Positions 1 through 5,865 of a stretch of DNA of 24,507 nt are shown here, in pieces. Origin of the DNA: an uncultured Clostridia bacterium (GTDB lineage: Bacteria; Bacillota; Clostridia; Lachnospirales; Bianqueaceae); NCBI GenBank assembly GCA_937892735.1, contig CALBGL010000071.1:1-24507 (forward strand), read 5' to 3'. The position numbers and the translations under genes are program-made. Numbering within the stretch: the stretch's first letter is position 1; each line of letters begins with the position of its first letter. The notes beneath the pieces were generated by a model. That model was given only the letters and a program-made list of their open reading frames with translations, ran no database searches and was not told the DNA's origin.

Positions 1-517
1 TGCGCCTTGCCGCTGCCTGTACCACTGGCGGGACGCTTCCGGGCATGAAGCCCATGCAGCCGTTTCAAGTGATTTATCAGACCGCCGAGGACGGTTTGGG
101 CGATACCGTCAAACCCCGCTTATAGAAGCCGCCGTAGACCTTGACCGGGTGCTTGTGATTGATGAAGCAAAACGAGAACTTACCCTATCTGACGAGCGCA
201 TAGAGAAAGCAATCGTACAGAACGGGGCACGTCTGATTATCCTTGACCCGGAAACAGGCTTTGAGTGGATAGGCAATTATGATATAACCGCCGACGAGCT
301 GCTGTCCGGCGCGGGCGGCAACAACGCAAACAAAACCGAACAGGCTGAAAAGCTGATACTTGACCTACTGGCAGACGGAAAAGAACTTGCCAGCGAGGAC
401 ATAGAGAAAGCCGCAGCCGACGCGGAGATTTCTGCCGTACTGTCCGGGCGGCAAAGAAAAACCTTGACGGGCGCATTACTTCAAAGCGTATCGGCGCAGC
501 ATGGTATCACGCCCTAA
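1..517 (+). pseudogene. RepA-like AAA ATPase of an integrative/conjugative element, decayed and 5'-truncated by the window
   Basis: Two frames together read as the RecA/RepA-type AAA ATPase common in Firmicutes conjugative elements, which handles element DNA replication or maintenance. Frame 3 (from base 3) gives RLAAACTTGGTLPG and then VIYQTAEDGLGDTVKPRL before a TAG at 123-125. Frame 2 (from base 119) continues LIEAAVDLDRVLVIDEAKREL and runs to a stop at 517. One missing base near 117-121 (CCCCGC-TTATAGAA) explains the switch. Family members I recall have about 90 residues (Walker B region, GHLNK motif) between an ARLIIIDP segment and a second DPEKGFEWIG segment. Here GARLIILD joins directly to PETGFEWIG, so an internal deletion at a repeated Asp-Pro coding site is inferred. 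The Walker A part lies beyond the left edge. The gene is almost certainly non-functional. Confidence 0.8.
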
Positions 518-527
518 AAAAGTGAAC

Positions 528-583
528 TGGCAAAATCCAAGTGGCAAAATCCAGATACCTTGCCACTTTGCCACTTCGCCACT
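528..583. repeat. Short direct and inverted TGGCAA/TTGCCA repeats after the RepA-like pseudogene
   Basis: TGGCAAAATCCA occurs twice with a 14-bp period (528-541 and 542-555). It is followed by three 8-bp units of the form TTGCCACT, TTGCCACT, TCGCCACT (560-583). The two sets are complementary: AAGTGGCAA (539-547) and TTGCCACTT (560-568) form a perfect 9-bp inverted repeat around a 12-base loop. They could be iteron-like sites of the element's replication module or a transcript end. The sequence alone does not decide. Confidence 0.55.
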
Positions 584-861
584 TCAACCATAATCCCACC
601 GCCCCATGTATGACCGCGTGGGGCTTTATCGTGGAAAAAAGAGCCTATGTTGCGTCAATAACTCAAAAAAGCACTTGACAAAACGCTTCATGGCGTACCA
701 CTCGATACATTGCCGTTTCAATCATTGAAGTGTAGCTGACAGGCTGTGGTTAAATCATAGAAACGCCAGATGAATGCCCTTATCGCCGGCTTACTCTTTC
801 CCTCTATCAGGTGGATTCAGGACTTGTACCTGCTAAAAACGTGCGCCGTCAGGCGTACCAA
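584..861. other. Gene-poor remnant stretch, no convincing gene
   Basis: No reading frame here has a start, a ribosome binding site and a recognisable product. The string GGCGTACCA occurs twice (near 692-700 and 853-861). A short frame around 760-890 reads plausibly protein-like (VDSGLVPAKNVRRQAYQ) but has no start codon, and I cannot match it to a family. I take the stretch to be further debris of the mobile element or non-coding DNA at its edge. Confidence 0.4.
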
Positions 862-908
862 AAAAGTCTCTTGAAAAACACAAAACAATGATTTTTCAAG
901 AGACTTTT
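862..908. terminator. Perfect 17-bp inverted repeat, probable bidirectional terminator
   Basis: AAAAGTCTCTTGAAAAA (862-878) is exactly complementary to TTTTTCAAGAGACTTTT (892-908), with a 13-base A-rich loop. The arms begin with A runs and end with T runs, so the hairpin would be followed by a U run in either direction. It lies between the RepA-like remnant and the nucleotidyltransferase gene and would insulate the latter. An alternative reading is an element end or a miniature inverted-repeat structure. Confidence 0.6.
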
Positions 909-964
909 CTAGATATTCTTTATCGAGTTTTGCCTCACTCCTCGAGCCTCGCATACTTCTCAAT

Positions 965-992
965 TGTTTTTTATAAGATTCCATGCTATATT
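965..992 (+). promoter_or_regulatory. Possible promoter of the nucleotidyltransferase gene
   Basis: TTGTTT (965-970) and TATATT (987-992) are separated by 16 bases, which resembles a sigma-A promoter with a weak -35. It would give a leader of about 100 bases before the gene at 1104. Other AT-rich candidates exist nearby (for example TTGACG at 1031), so this is tentative. Confidence 0.3.
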
Positions 993-1103
993 AAAGATAT
1001 CCACATCTAAGACTGACCATTTCTACATATTTGACGGGAAAGCCATAGTTCTTGTTTTCTGGTCAGACAAGATCCTTATCCAAACCCGAATAGGAGAAAT
1101 TTC

Positions 1104-1886
1104 ATGATACATAATCCAAATCCACAAATCACAGAAATCATTACTCTTGCCAAAAAACTCTTTACAGAAGATCTGCTGGGAGTCTATTTATACGGCTCAT
1201 CAGTTTTGGGAGGACTGCGCCCAAACAGCGATCTTGACCTATTGATCCTGATAAAGACAAGGTTATCCAGAGAAATGCGCAAAACGTTGACACGCCGACT
1301 GCTTGAAATCTCTGGAAAAGTGGGATGTGCGGATAAACGACCTATGGAAGTAACAGTTCTATGTCATAAAGATCTTGTTTCTTGGCATTTCCCGCCACGC
1401 TATGAATATATGTATGGAGAATGGCTGCGCACCGAGATTGAAGCTGGAATGATTCCTTCTGCTGAAAACGATCCCGATCTGGCCATCCTGCTTTGGCAGG
1501 CGCGTACATATGGCATATCCCTAATCGGGAAGCATATAGAATCCATGCTTCCCTCTATCCCTTTCCAAGATATTCGAAATGCTATCCGAGATTCTCTGCC
1601 GAGCTTGATTTCTAATATCATACAAGATGAAAGAAACGTGCTGCTGACACTGTGCCGAATGTGGTATACTCTCGCAACTGGCACCATCTGTTCCAAGGAC
1701 GCAGCAGCCCGATGGGTCATTCCACGGCTTCCCCAGGATTATGTTTCTCTTGTTGACATGGCAGAGAAAGCCTATCTGGGTGAAATGACAGATTGCTGGG
1801 AAGGGAAGAGGGATTTGCTTGTTCAACTGGGTACATGGATGCAGCAGCAAATCGAGGATTTCTTTATCTCCCCTGTTCTGTCATAA
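1104..1886 (+). CDS. Aminoglycoside nucleotidyltransferase, AadA/ANT(3'')-like (spectinomycin/streptomycin type)
   Basis: The 260-residue protein matches the AadA/ANT(9) family in length and layout. These cytoplasmic enzymes transfer AMP from ATP to spectinomycin and, for ANT(3''), also streptomycin. The N-terminal nucleotidyltransferase core carries YGSSVLGGLRPNSDLDLL (about residues 30-47) with the GS and DxD metal-binding motif. It is followed by MEVTVL, containing the Glu position used as catalytic base in AadA, and by YGEWLR. The C-terminal part is the helical AadA-type domain with LTLCRMWYTLATG and KDAAARW. From recall, the MWY segment is closer to ANT(3'') (RIWYSAVTG) than to ANT(9). 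AGGAG lies about 8 bases before the ATG. The 3' end overlaps the convergent lipoprotein gene by 23 bp. It may be element cargo or a resident chromosomal gene. The family call is firm; the exact drug range is not. Confidence 0.8.
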   Translation: MIHNPNPQITEIITLAKKLFTEDLLGVYLYGSSVLGGLRPNSDLDLLILIKTRLSREMRKTLTRRLLEISGKVGCADKRPMEVTVLCHKDLVSWHFPPRYEYMYGEWLRTEIEAGMIPSAENDPDLAILLWQARTYGISLIGKHIESMLPSIPFQDIRNAIRDSLPSLISNIIQDERNVLLTLCRMWYTLATGTICSKDAAARWVIPRLPQDYVSLVDMAEKAYLGEMTDCWEGKRDLLVQLGTWMQQQIEDFFISPVLS

Positions 1887-2280
1887 TCAGAATTCCAAGG
1901 CTATCATCCGAATAGGCAATGCTTAAATAAATTTCATTCTTCCATAACATCGTTCCAACGGAGACGGAGTTTTCGGCTTGAGAAATTTCCTGATAGCCTT
2001 TATCCTTCAGCTGTTCCACATATCGGTTGGATTCCTCTCGGGAGATGTCTTTCAGCCAGACGCCAAACTTTCCTTCGGACGACCAATCATTGATATACTC
2101 TACCTGACCGGATTCCGGTTTGAGAATCTGTGCTGTATAGTCATTTTCTGGCCAGTCAGAAGCAGGCGCGAAATCCTCTGCTGTCACACGCCAAATGGAT
2201 TCTTCTGACTTTGCCGGCGCCGCGCAGCCGGCAAAACAAATTAAAAAACATAAGAATAGTATCCATCGAATGTAGCGCAT
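1864..2280 (-). CDS. Small putative lipoprotein of unknown function
   Basis: The 138-residue protein starts with a short charged end, a hydrophobic segment (about residues 5-17) and the lipobox-like FAGC. This predicts Lgt/LspA processing at Cys19 and anchoring to the outer face of the membrane. The mature part has no motif I recognise; it is rich in acidic and aromatic residues and looks like a small folded domain. It is the last gene of the PadR-HAAS unit and starts 4 bases after the HAAS gene, with AGAGGA as a weak ribosome binding site. The context suggests an envelope role under PadR control. No terminator is visible after its stop, which lies inside the convergent nucleotidyltransferase gene. 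Confidence 0.75.
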   Translation of the reverse strand: MRYIRWILFLCFLICFAGCAAPAKSEESIWRVTAEDFAPASDWPENDYTAQILKPESGQVEYINDWSSEGKFGVWLKDISREESNRYVEQLKDKGYQEISQAENSVSVGTMLWKNEIYLSIAYSDDSLGILIMTEQGR

Positions 2281-2284
2281 ACGC

Positions 2285-2737
2285 CTATCCTCTTTTCCTC
2301 AGATGACGAATCCAAAGATATATTCCCGCTGCCAGCGCTAAAACGCCTAAGAGCATCAAGATCCATGCTGGATCTATCCAGCTTCCGCTTACCTGAATCT
2401 GCGTCATCGCATCGGCCTGCCCAATCATATGGGCAGGTGTTCTTAGATATAGAGGAATTCCCCCTGCCAAGAACAGCACGACGGCTAATAACCACAAGAT
2501 ACCCATTCGTATTCTTGTTTTTCTTCGTTTCTGAATCTCATCCATTTTTCCTAGCTGCTCATGAATATGATACACATATTCCTTGGGCGATCCCAGACGG
2601 GCTATCACCTCTTCCTCTGTTTCCCCATGTTCCACCGCCGAATCAAAGAGCTCCTGCAGATCGCGAATCATTTCCTGTTTCTCCTCCTTAGAGAGACAAA
2701 GAGCTCTTTTTACCCTTTGAATATATTGCCTTCTCAT
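2285..2737 (-). CDS. HAAS/DUF1700-family membrane protein
   Basis: The 150-residue protein has an N-terminal helical domain typical of HAAS/DUF1700 proteins: a region rich in K and E, then DLQELFDSAVEHGETEEEVIARLGSPKEY (about residues 25-53) with the characteristic LGSPKEY ending. Two hydrophobic helices follow, about residues 77-96 (LWLLAVVLFLAGGIPLYL) and 124-142 (WILMLLGVLALAAGIYLW). Such proteins are usually encoded right after a PadR repressor and are thought to sense or modulate envelope state; their biochemical role is not settled. The start overlaps the padR stop by 4 bases (ATGA), implying translational coupling. Confidence 0.85.
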   Translation of the reverse strand: MRRQYIQRVKRALCLSKEEKQEMIRDLQELFDSAVEHGETEEEVIARLGSPKEYVYHIHEQLGKMDEIQKRRKTRIRMGILWLLAVVLFLAGGIPLYLRTPAHMIGQADAMTQIQVSGSWIDPAWILMLLGVLALAAGIYLWIRHLRKRG

Positions 2738-3096
2738 TTGCTTTCCTCCAAAAAATCCTTTATTCCAATGATTTCATCCACACAAGCCGTATATCGCTGC
2801 CAAAAGTCTATCAGTTCTGTTAGGACGGCTCGTCCCTTTTCAGTGATCGAATAATATTTCTTAGAACCTCCATTCGCAGCGGCTGGTGCAATCCGGCACT
2901 GGATCAATTCCGCGCTTTGCAGACGATACAGTATCGGATAAATCGTACCTTCTCTAGCGTATCCAAGAACCATTGCCCCCTTATCATTTAACTCTGTAAT
3001 CAGCTCATATCCATAGGTCTCTTTTTGGGCGATCAGATGCAAAAGAATCATTTCCAGAGATCCCTTTTTAAATTGCTGCACATAACGGTTTTCCAA
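2734..3096 (-). CDS. PadR-family transcriptional repressor (TTG start)
   Basis: The 120-residue protein is a compact PadR regulator: a winged helix (FKKGSLEMILLHLIAQKETYGYELITEL, then GTIYPILYRLQSAELI and SKKYYSITEKGRAVL) plus a C-terminal dimerisation helix. The start is a TTG at 3094-3096 placed 9 bases after a perfect AGGAGG (3106-3111). An ATG at 3098-3100 lies closer to the AGGAGG but opens a frame that stops after ten codons, so TTG is the supported start. It likely represses its own operon (padR, HAAS gene, lipoprotein) through the palindrome at 3123-3146. The inducing signal is not visible from sequence. Confidence 0.9.
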   Translation of the reverse strand: MENRYVQQFKKGSLEMILLHLIAQKETYGYELITELNDKGAMVLGYAREGTIYPILYRLQSAELIQCRIAPAAANGGSKKYYSITEKGRAVLTELIDFWQRYTACVDEIIGIKDFLEESK

Positions 3097-3122
3097 TCAT
3101 ACTTTCCTCCTTTCTATGTATT

Positions 3123-3146
3123 TAGCATTACTAAATAGTAATGCTA
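3123..3146. promoter_or_regulatory. Perfect palindrome, probable PadR operator
   Basis: TAGCATTACT (3123-3132) and AGTAATGCTA (3137-3146) form a perfect 10-bp inverted repeat with a 4-base centre. It begins at the downstream edge of the -10 box and covers the expected transcription start of the padR operon, the position expected for autorepression by a dimeric winged-helix protein. Confidence 0.75.
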
Positions 3147-3174
3147 CTATATCATCTTTCTCTCCTTTTGTCAA
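3146..3174 (-). promoter_or_regulatory. Strong sigma-A promoter of the padR operon
   Basis: Read on the minus strand: TTGACA (3169-3174), a 17-base spacer, then TATAGT (3146-3151). The -35 box matches consensus exactly and the spacing is ideal. The T run of the preceding terminator ends immediately upstream of the -35 box. Confidence 0.85.
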
Positions 3175-3223
3175 TAAAAAAAAATAAGCCTATGGAGAAA
3201 ATGCTTCTGCATTCTCCATAGGC
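3175..3223 (-). terminator. Rho-independent terminator after the DUF6514 gene
   Basis: GCCTATGGAG (3188-3197) pairs with CTCCATAGGC (3214-3223). The stem extends inward through ATGC/GCAT with one unpaired base. On the minus strand it is followed by TTATTTTTTTTT. It starts about 20 bases after the DUF6514 stop codon. Confidence 0.85.
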
Positions 3224-3244
3224 CCTTCGGAATTCTGAATTGGT

Positions 3245-3466
3245 TTATACCAACCAATCCTCAATCACGTCATCCAGATGACGGATATCCAGCTGACACT
3301 GATTGCACAACATTGCCAACCGTCTCACAGCAGCTGCATCCACGGAAATATCCGAGATCTGACGGCAGACATGCCCTTCAGCCATAGCTTCTAGTCCGTA
3401 GGTTATGTAACTGCCTCTCTCTTCGTTTTCCAGACGCTCTGTGAAAAATCGATATTCAATCCTCAT
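3245..3466 (-). CDS. DUF6514-family small protein
   Basis: I place the start at the ATG at 3464-3466, giving 73 residues, because GGAGGG lies 7 bases upstream. A longer frame from 3496 would put the ribosome binding site inside the gene. The protein reads MRIEYRFFTERL, then a middle with YITYGLEA, and ends with a helical part around LAMLCNQCQLDIRHLDDVIEDWL. This fits the short uncharacterised DUF6514 proteins of Clostridia. There is no signal peptide or membrane segment, so it should be cytoplasmic. It has its own terminator, so it is a single-gene unit. Function is unknown. Confidence 0.75.
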   Translation of the reverse strand: MRIEYRFFTERLENEERGSYITYGLEAMAEGHVCRQISDISVDAAAVRRLAMLCNQCQLDIRHLDDVIEDWLV

Positions 3467-3517
3467 CACTTTTCCCTCCTTTCTGAAGGTCCGCATGCGA
3501 ATGCGAAATCATCCCTT

Positions 3518-3546
3518 CATATACTAAACGCATTTGCCCCCCTCAA
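3518..3546 (-). promoter_or_regulatory. Possible promoter of the DUF6514 gene
   Basis: On the minus strand TTGAGG (3541-3546), a 17-base spacer and TATATG (3518-3523) resemble a sigma-A promoter. It would give a leader of roughly 45 bases. The match is moderate. Confidence 0.45.
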
Positions 3547-3599
3547 ATGGGTAGTTTTTAACAAAAAGTTCACAAAAAAAGAGAGAAGACCTTCAGAAG

Positions 3600-3637
3600 A
3601 AAAAACGGTCATGCTCTTTGGAAAAAGAACATGACCG
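3600..3637 (-). terminator. Rho-independent terminator closing the long gene cluster after the YhhN gene
   Basis: CGGTCATGCTCTT (3606-3618) pairs with AAGAACATGACCG (3625-3637) through one G-U wobble, with a 6-base loop. On the minus strand it is followed by six T. It lies 12 bases beyond the YhhN stop codon and ends the co-directional run that starts at miaB. Confidence 0.85.
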
Positions 3638-3648
3638 AATTCATTTTG

Positions 3649-4338
3649 TTATGGCCAAAATAGTAAATGCAGGACAAAGGCCGCTTGAGCGCTGTAATAC
3701 AACAGGATCGATACATACGCGAACTGCCTGGGAATCCTTTTTACTGCTAACTGTAAATGTGCTAACAGCAGATCGGACGCGACAAATAAAAGTGCTGCCA
3801 CCATTGAGATCCAATGACCGCCTGACAAAACACAGGAGATGGCCCCTGATAAAAGCAGCCCGCTGATCGCTCCGTAGAGCCGAAACCCGATTCCCAAGAT
3901 TCCCTCTGCCTTCCATACCCGTGAACGAATCAAAAGGTCTACCAGCGCCAGGAGTAAGAACACCAAAAGATACGGCCACCAATACTGTACTCGTGTCAAC
4001 TGTAAAAAAGAAAGAAAATACAGAAGATGCCCCAGCGCAAAACAACCACCGCCCACGATCACAAAAAGAACCGTGTGTTCCTCCTTGCTGATATGCGGTG
4101 TACTGAGAAACATATCCCCCAGCATCCCGGCGACTAATCCGCCTAAAACCAGTTCTCGCCCCAAGCTGGGAACGGAAGGTGTCACAGCGGACGCCAGAAT
4201 TCCAGCAAAAACAAACAATAGACTGGCGAATGTCTTCCAAAGATAGGCCTCCGTAGCCTTCCCTCTCTGCTCCTGATGAACCATCCATAAACCCGTAACG
4301 ATGGATAGGAGCAGCATGCAAACGACCATAGGTTCCAT
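3649..4338 (-). CDS. YhhN-family membrane protein (lysoplasmalogenase-like)
   Basis: The 229-residue protein is almost entirely hydrophobic, with about seven or eight predicted membrane helices. It shows the YhhN signatures: GLVAGMLGDMFLS (about residues 87-99), GGGCFALGHLLYFLSF, VASDLLLA and YYSAQAAF near the C terminus. The family includes TMEM86 lysoplasmalogenases, which hydrolyse the vinyl-ether bond of lysoplasmalogens. Anaerobic clostridia do make plasmalogens, so a lipid role is reasonable but not shown. The gene starts 4 bases after the rpiA stop with only a weak ribosome binding site (AGAAG), so translation is probably coupled to rpiA. It is the last gene before the terminator at 3600-3637. 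Confidence 0.85.
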   Translation of the reverse strand: MEPMVVCMLLLSIVTGLWMVHQEQRGKATEAYLWKTFASLLFVFAGILASAVTPSVPSLGRELVLGGLVAGMLGDMFLSTPHISKEEHTVLFVIVGGGCFALGHLLYFLSFLQLTRVQYWWPYLLVFLLLALVDLLIRSRVWKAEGILGIGFRLYGAISGLLLSGAISCVLSGGHWISMVAALLFVASDLLLAHLQLAVKRIPRQFAYVSILLYYSAQAAFVLHLLFWP

Positions 4339-4342
4339 CTTC

Positions 4343-5041
4343 TTATGAACAGATTATAATCGGATCAAAGCCGATAAAGAGCCCTGTCTCTACCACGCCT
4401 ACAATCTGGATCAAGTCCCGCTCCAGACTTTCCTGCACGTTTGTGAAGCGGGCATCCAATATGAAGTGTCCATGCTCTGTGATCACTGGGCCGTCTTTCG
4501 CCTTCGCAAGCCGCATCTTGACGGACTGTGCGCCTAATCCAAACAACTTCTCTCTTATATACTGAAGCGACTCGTATTGACATTCCACAGGAATCGCAAA
4601 CTTTTCCCCCAATGATTCCACTTTCTTGGATTCATCGATCAGGATATACCGTATCGGCGATGCGGCCATGACCATCTTCTCTCGAAACATAGCGCCGCCG
4701 CGACCCTTGATGAGCCAGCCATGAGGATCCACTTCATCAGCCCCATCAAAACACCAATCCGGCCTGGCTGAAAGCAGTGTTGCCGTGGGAATCCCCAAAG
4801 AGGCGCAGGTGATCTCCATCTCCTGGGACGTGGGAATGGCCGTAATCTGCAGATTCTCCTTCCGGACCCTCTCAGCGATCGCATACACTGCCAAGAGAGA
4901 AGTCGATCCCGATCCAAACCCAATGACCTGGCCATTCTCCGCCTTCGAGGCGACCGTTTGTGCCACTTGCTCCTTTTCTTCTCGATTCTTGATTTCACCG
5001 TTCCATTGCAGATTCTGCATCTGATCTGAATTCCAATTCAT
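4343..5041 (-). CDS. rpiA: Ribose-5-phosphate isomerase A
   Basis: The 232-residue protein interconverts ribose-5-phosphate and ribulose-5-phosphate in the pentose phosphate pathway. It carries the RpiA motifs: IGFGSGSTS (phosphate loop; many homologues have GTGST), IPTSQEME, CFDGADEVDPHGWLIKGRGGAMFREKM with the active-site Asp and Lys, and HGHFILDARF near the C terminus. An N-terminal extension of about 20 polar residues precedes the usual start of the family. AAAGGAG sits about 9 bases before the ATG at 5041; a second Met eight codons in is less well placed. It lies 26 bases after the TPM-domain gene and 4 bases before YhhN. Confidence 0.93.
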   Translation of the reverse strand: MNWNSDQMQNLQWNGEIKNREEKEQVAQTVASKAENGQVIGFGSGSTSLLAVYAIAERVRKENLQITAIPTSQEMEITCASLGIPTATLLSARPDWCFDGADEVDPHGWLIKGRGGAMFREKMVMAASPIRYILIDESKKVESLGEKFAIPVECQYESLQYIREKLFGLGAQSVKMRLAKAKDGPVITEHGHFILDARFTNVQESLERDLIQIVGVVETGLFIGFDPIIICS

Positions 5042-5067
5042 ATCCCATTCTCCTTTCTTCTCTCTCT

Positions 5068-5865
5068 TTAAAACGATCCGCCCCGTCCACCGTGGCTGAA
5101 ACCGCCACTGGAAACATGGTGGCCTCCACCACCACCTCCTCCGTGATTCGGCGGATTTTTAGGAATCCGAGTACGTGTCGTATATTCTCTTAGGTACAGA
5201 TCATCCTGCTGCACGATCGAAAAGGATCCCGGCTGCATATAGGTATTGCTGTTGACTGTCACCTTATTGGCCCGCTTCTTCACCAAAATCCAGACAATAA
5301 TACCGGATCCGCCTGCCGCGATCACAAGGTAAAAGGGAACTCGAGCAACGCTCGCCGCAAGACGGTCCTCCAGAGTGATCGGCAGATTCGGATTGCGGAA
5401 CCGGTTCATAAAATCTATAAAATCCTCGGCCGCCTGCGCCCAATCACTATCCGACAAGCTCGGCACAAATGCATCCTCTAGATCATCCAGATGGCTGTTC
5501 GTGAAATAATCTTCCGCGCCGCCGGATGTGCTGATATGATATCGTCTACTGTTTATATCTACGGCCAGGAGTACCCCGGTTCCATGTGGCTCATCATATC
5601 CATAGGCATGCTCATCATAAAAATCATCCGCCAGATCCTGCATCTCACTCGCATTATACCCATCATTTACAAAGAGTACGACGATATCCAGGCCCTTCTT
5701 TTCCACCATCTTGGCTGCTTCACTCTCCAGACGTTCCAGTTCACTGTCCGACAGCGCGCCCGCATAGTCAAAAATCCATTGTTTCTCTTCCATCGCCTGT
5801 ACCTGGGGGGTAAACACACAGAGGAATAAAGAAATGATGACCGCAAAAACTCCATATTTTCTCAT
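5068..5865 (-). CDS. TPM-domain membrane-anchored extracytoplasmic protein
   Basis: I start the gene at the ATG at 5865, giving 265 residues, because it begins with a signal peptide (KYGVFAVIISLFLCVFTPQVQA) and overlaps the previous stop by ATGA. The TPM domain follows (about residues 23-155): IFDYAGALSDSELERLE, then KKGLDIVVLFV and YGYDEPHGTGVLLAVDINSRRYHISTSG (shown here in part). A membrane helix (YLVIAAGGSGIIVWILV) and a basic linker come next, and the protein ends in a Gly/His/Ser-rich tail with a run of Gly. TPM domains occur in proteins linked to photosystem repair or acid phosphatase activity and in many envelope proteins of unclear role. The tight coupling to the zinc-ribbon gene suggests the two work together. 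Confidence 0.88.
   Translation of the reverse strand: MRKYGVFAVIISLFLCVFTPQVQAMEEKQWIFDYAGALSDSELERLESEAAKMVEKKGLDIVVLFVNDGYNASEMQDLADDFYDEHAYGYDEPHGTGVLLAVDINSRRYHISTSGGAEDYFTNSHLDDLEDAFVPSLSDSDWAQAAEDFIDFMNRFRNPNLPITLEDRLAASVARVPFYLVIAAGGSGIIVWILVKKRANKVTVNSNTYMQPGSFSIVQQDDLYLREYTTRTRIPKNPPNHGGGGGGGHHVSSGGFSHGGRGGSF

Noticed and set aside
760..890. Protein-like fragment VDSGLVPAKNVRRQAYQ
   Set aside because: There is no start codon, a stop lies shortly upstream, and I could not assign a family, so it is not called as a gene.
3641..4321. 226-residue alternative minus-strand frame overlapping YhhN
   Set aside because: The other frame gives a clear multi-helix YhhN protein with conserved motifs; this one is Arg/Ser-rich and unrecognisable.
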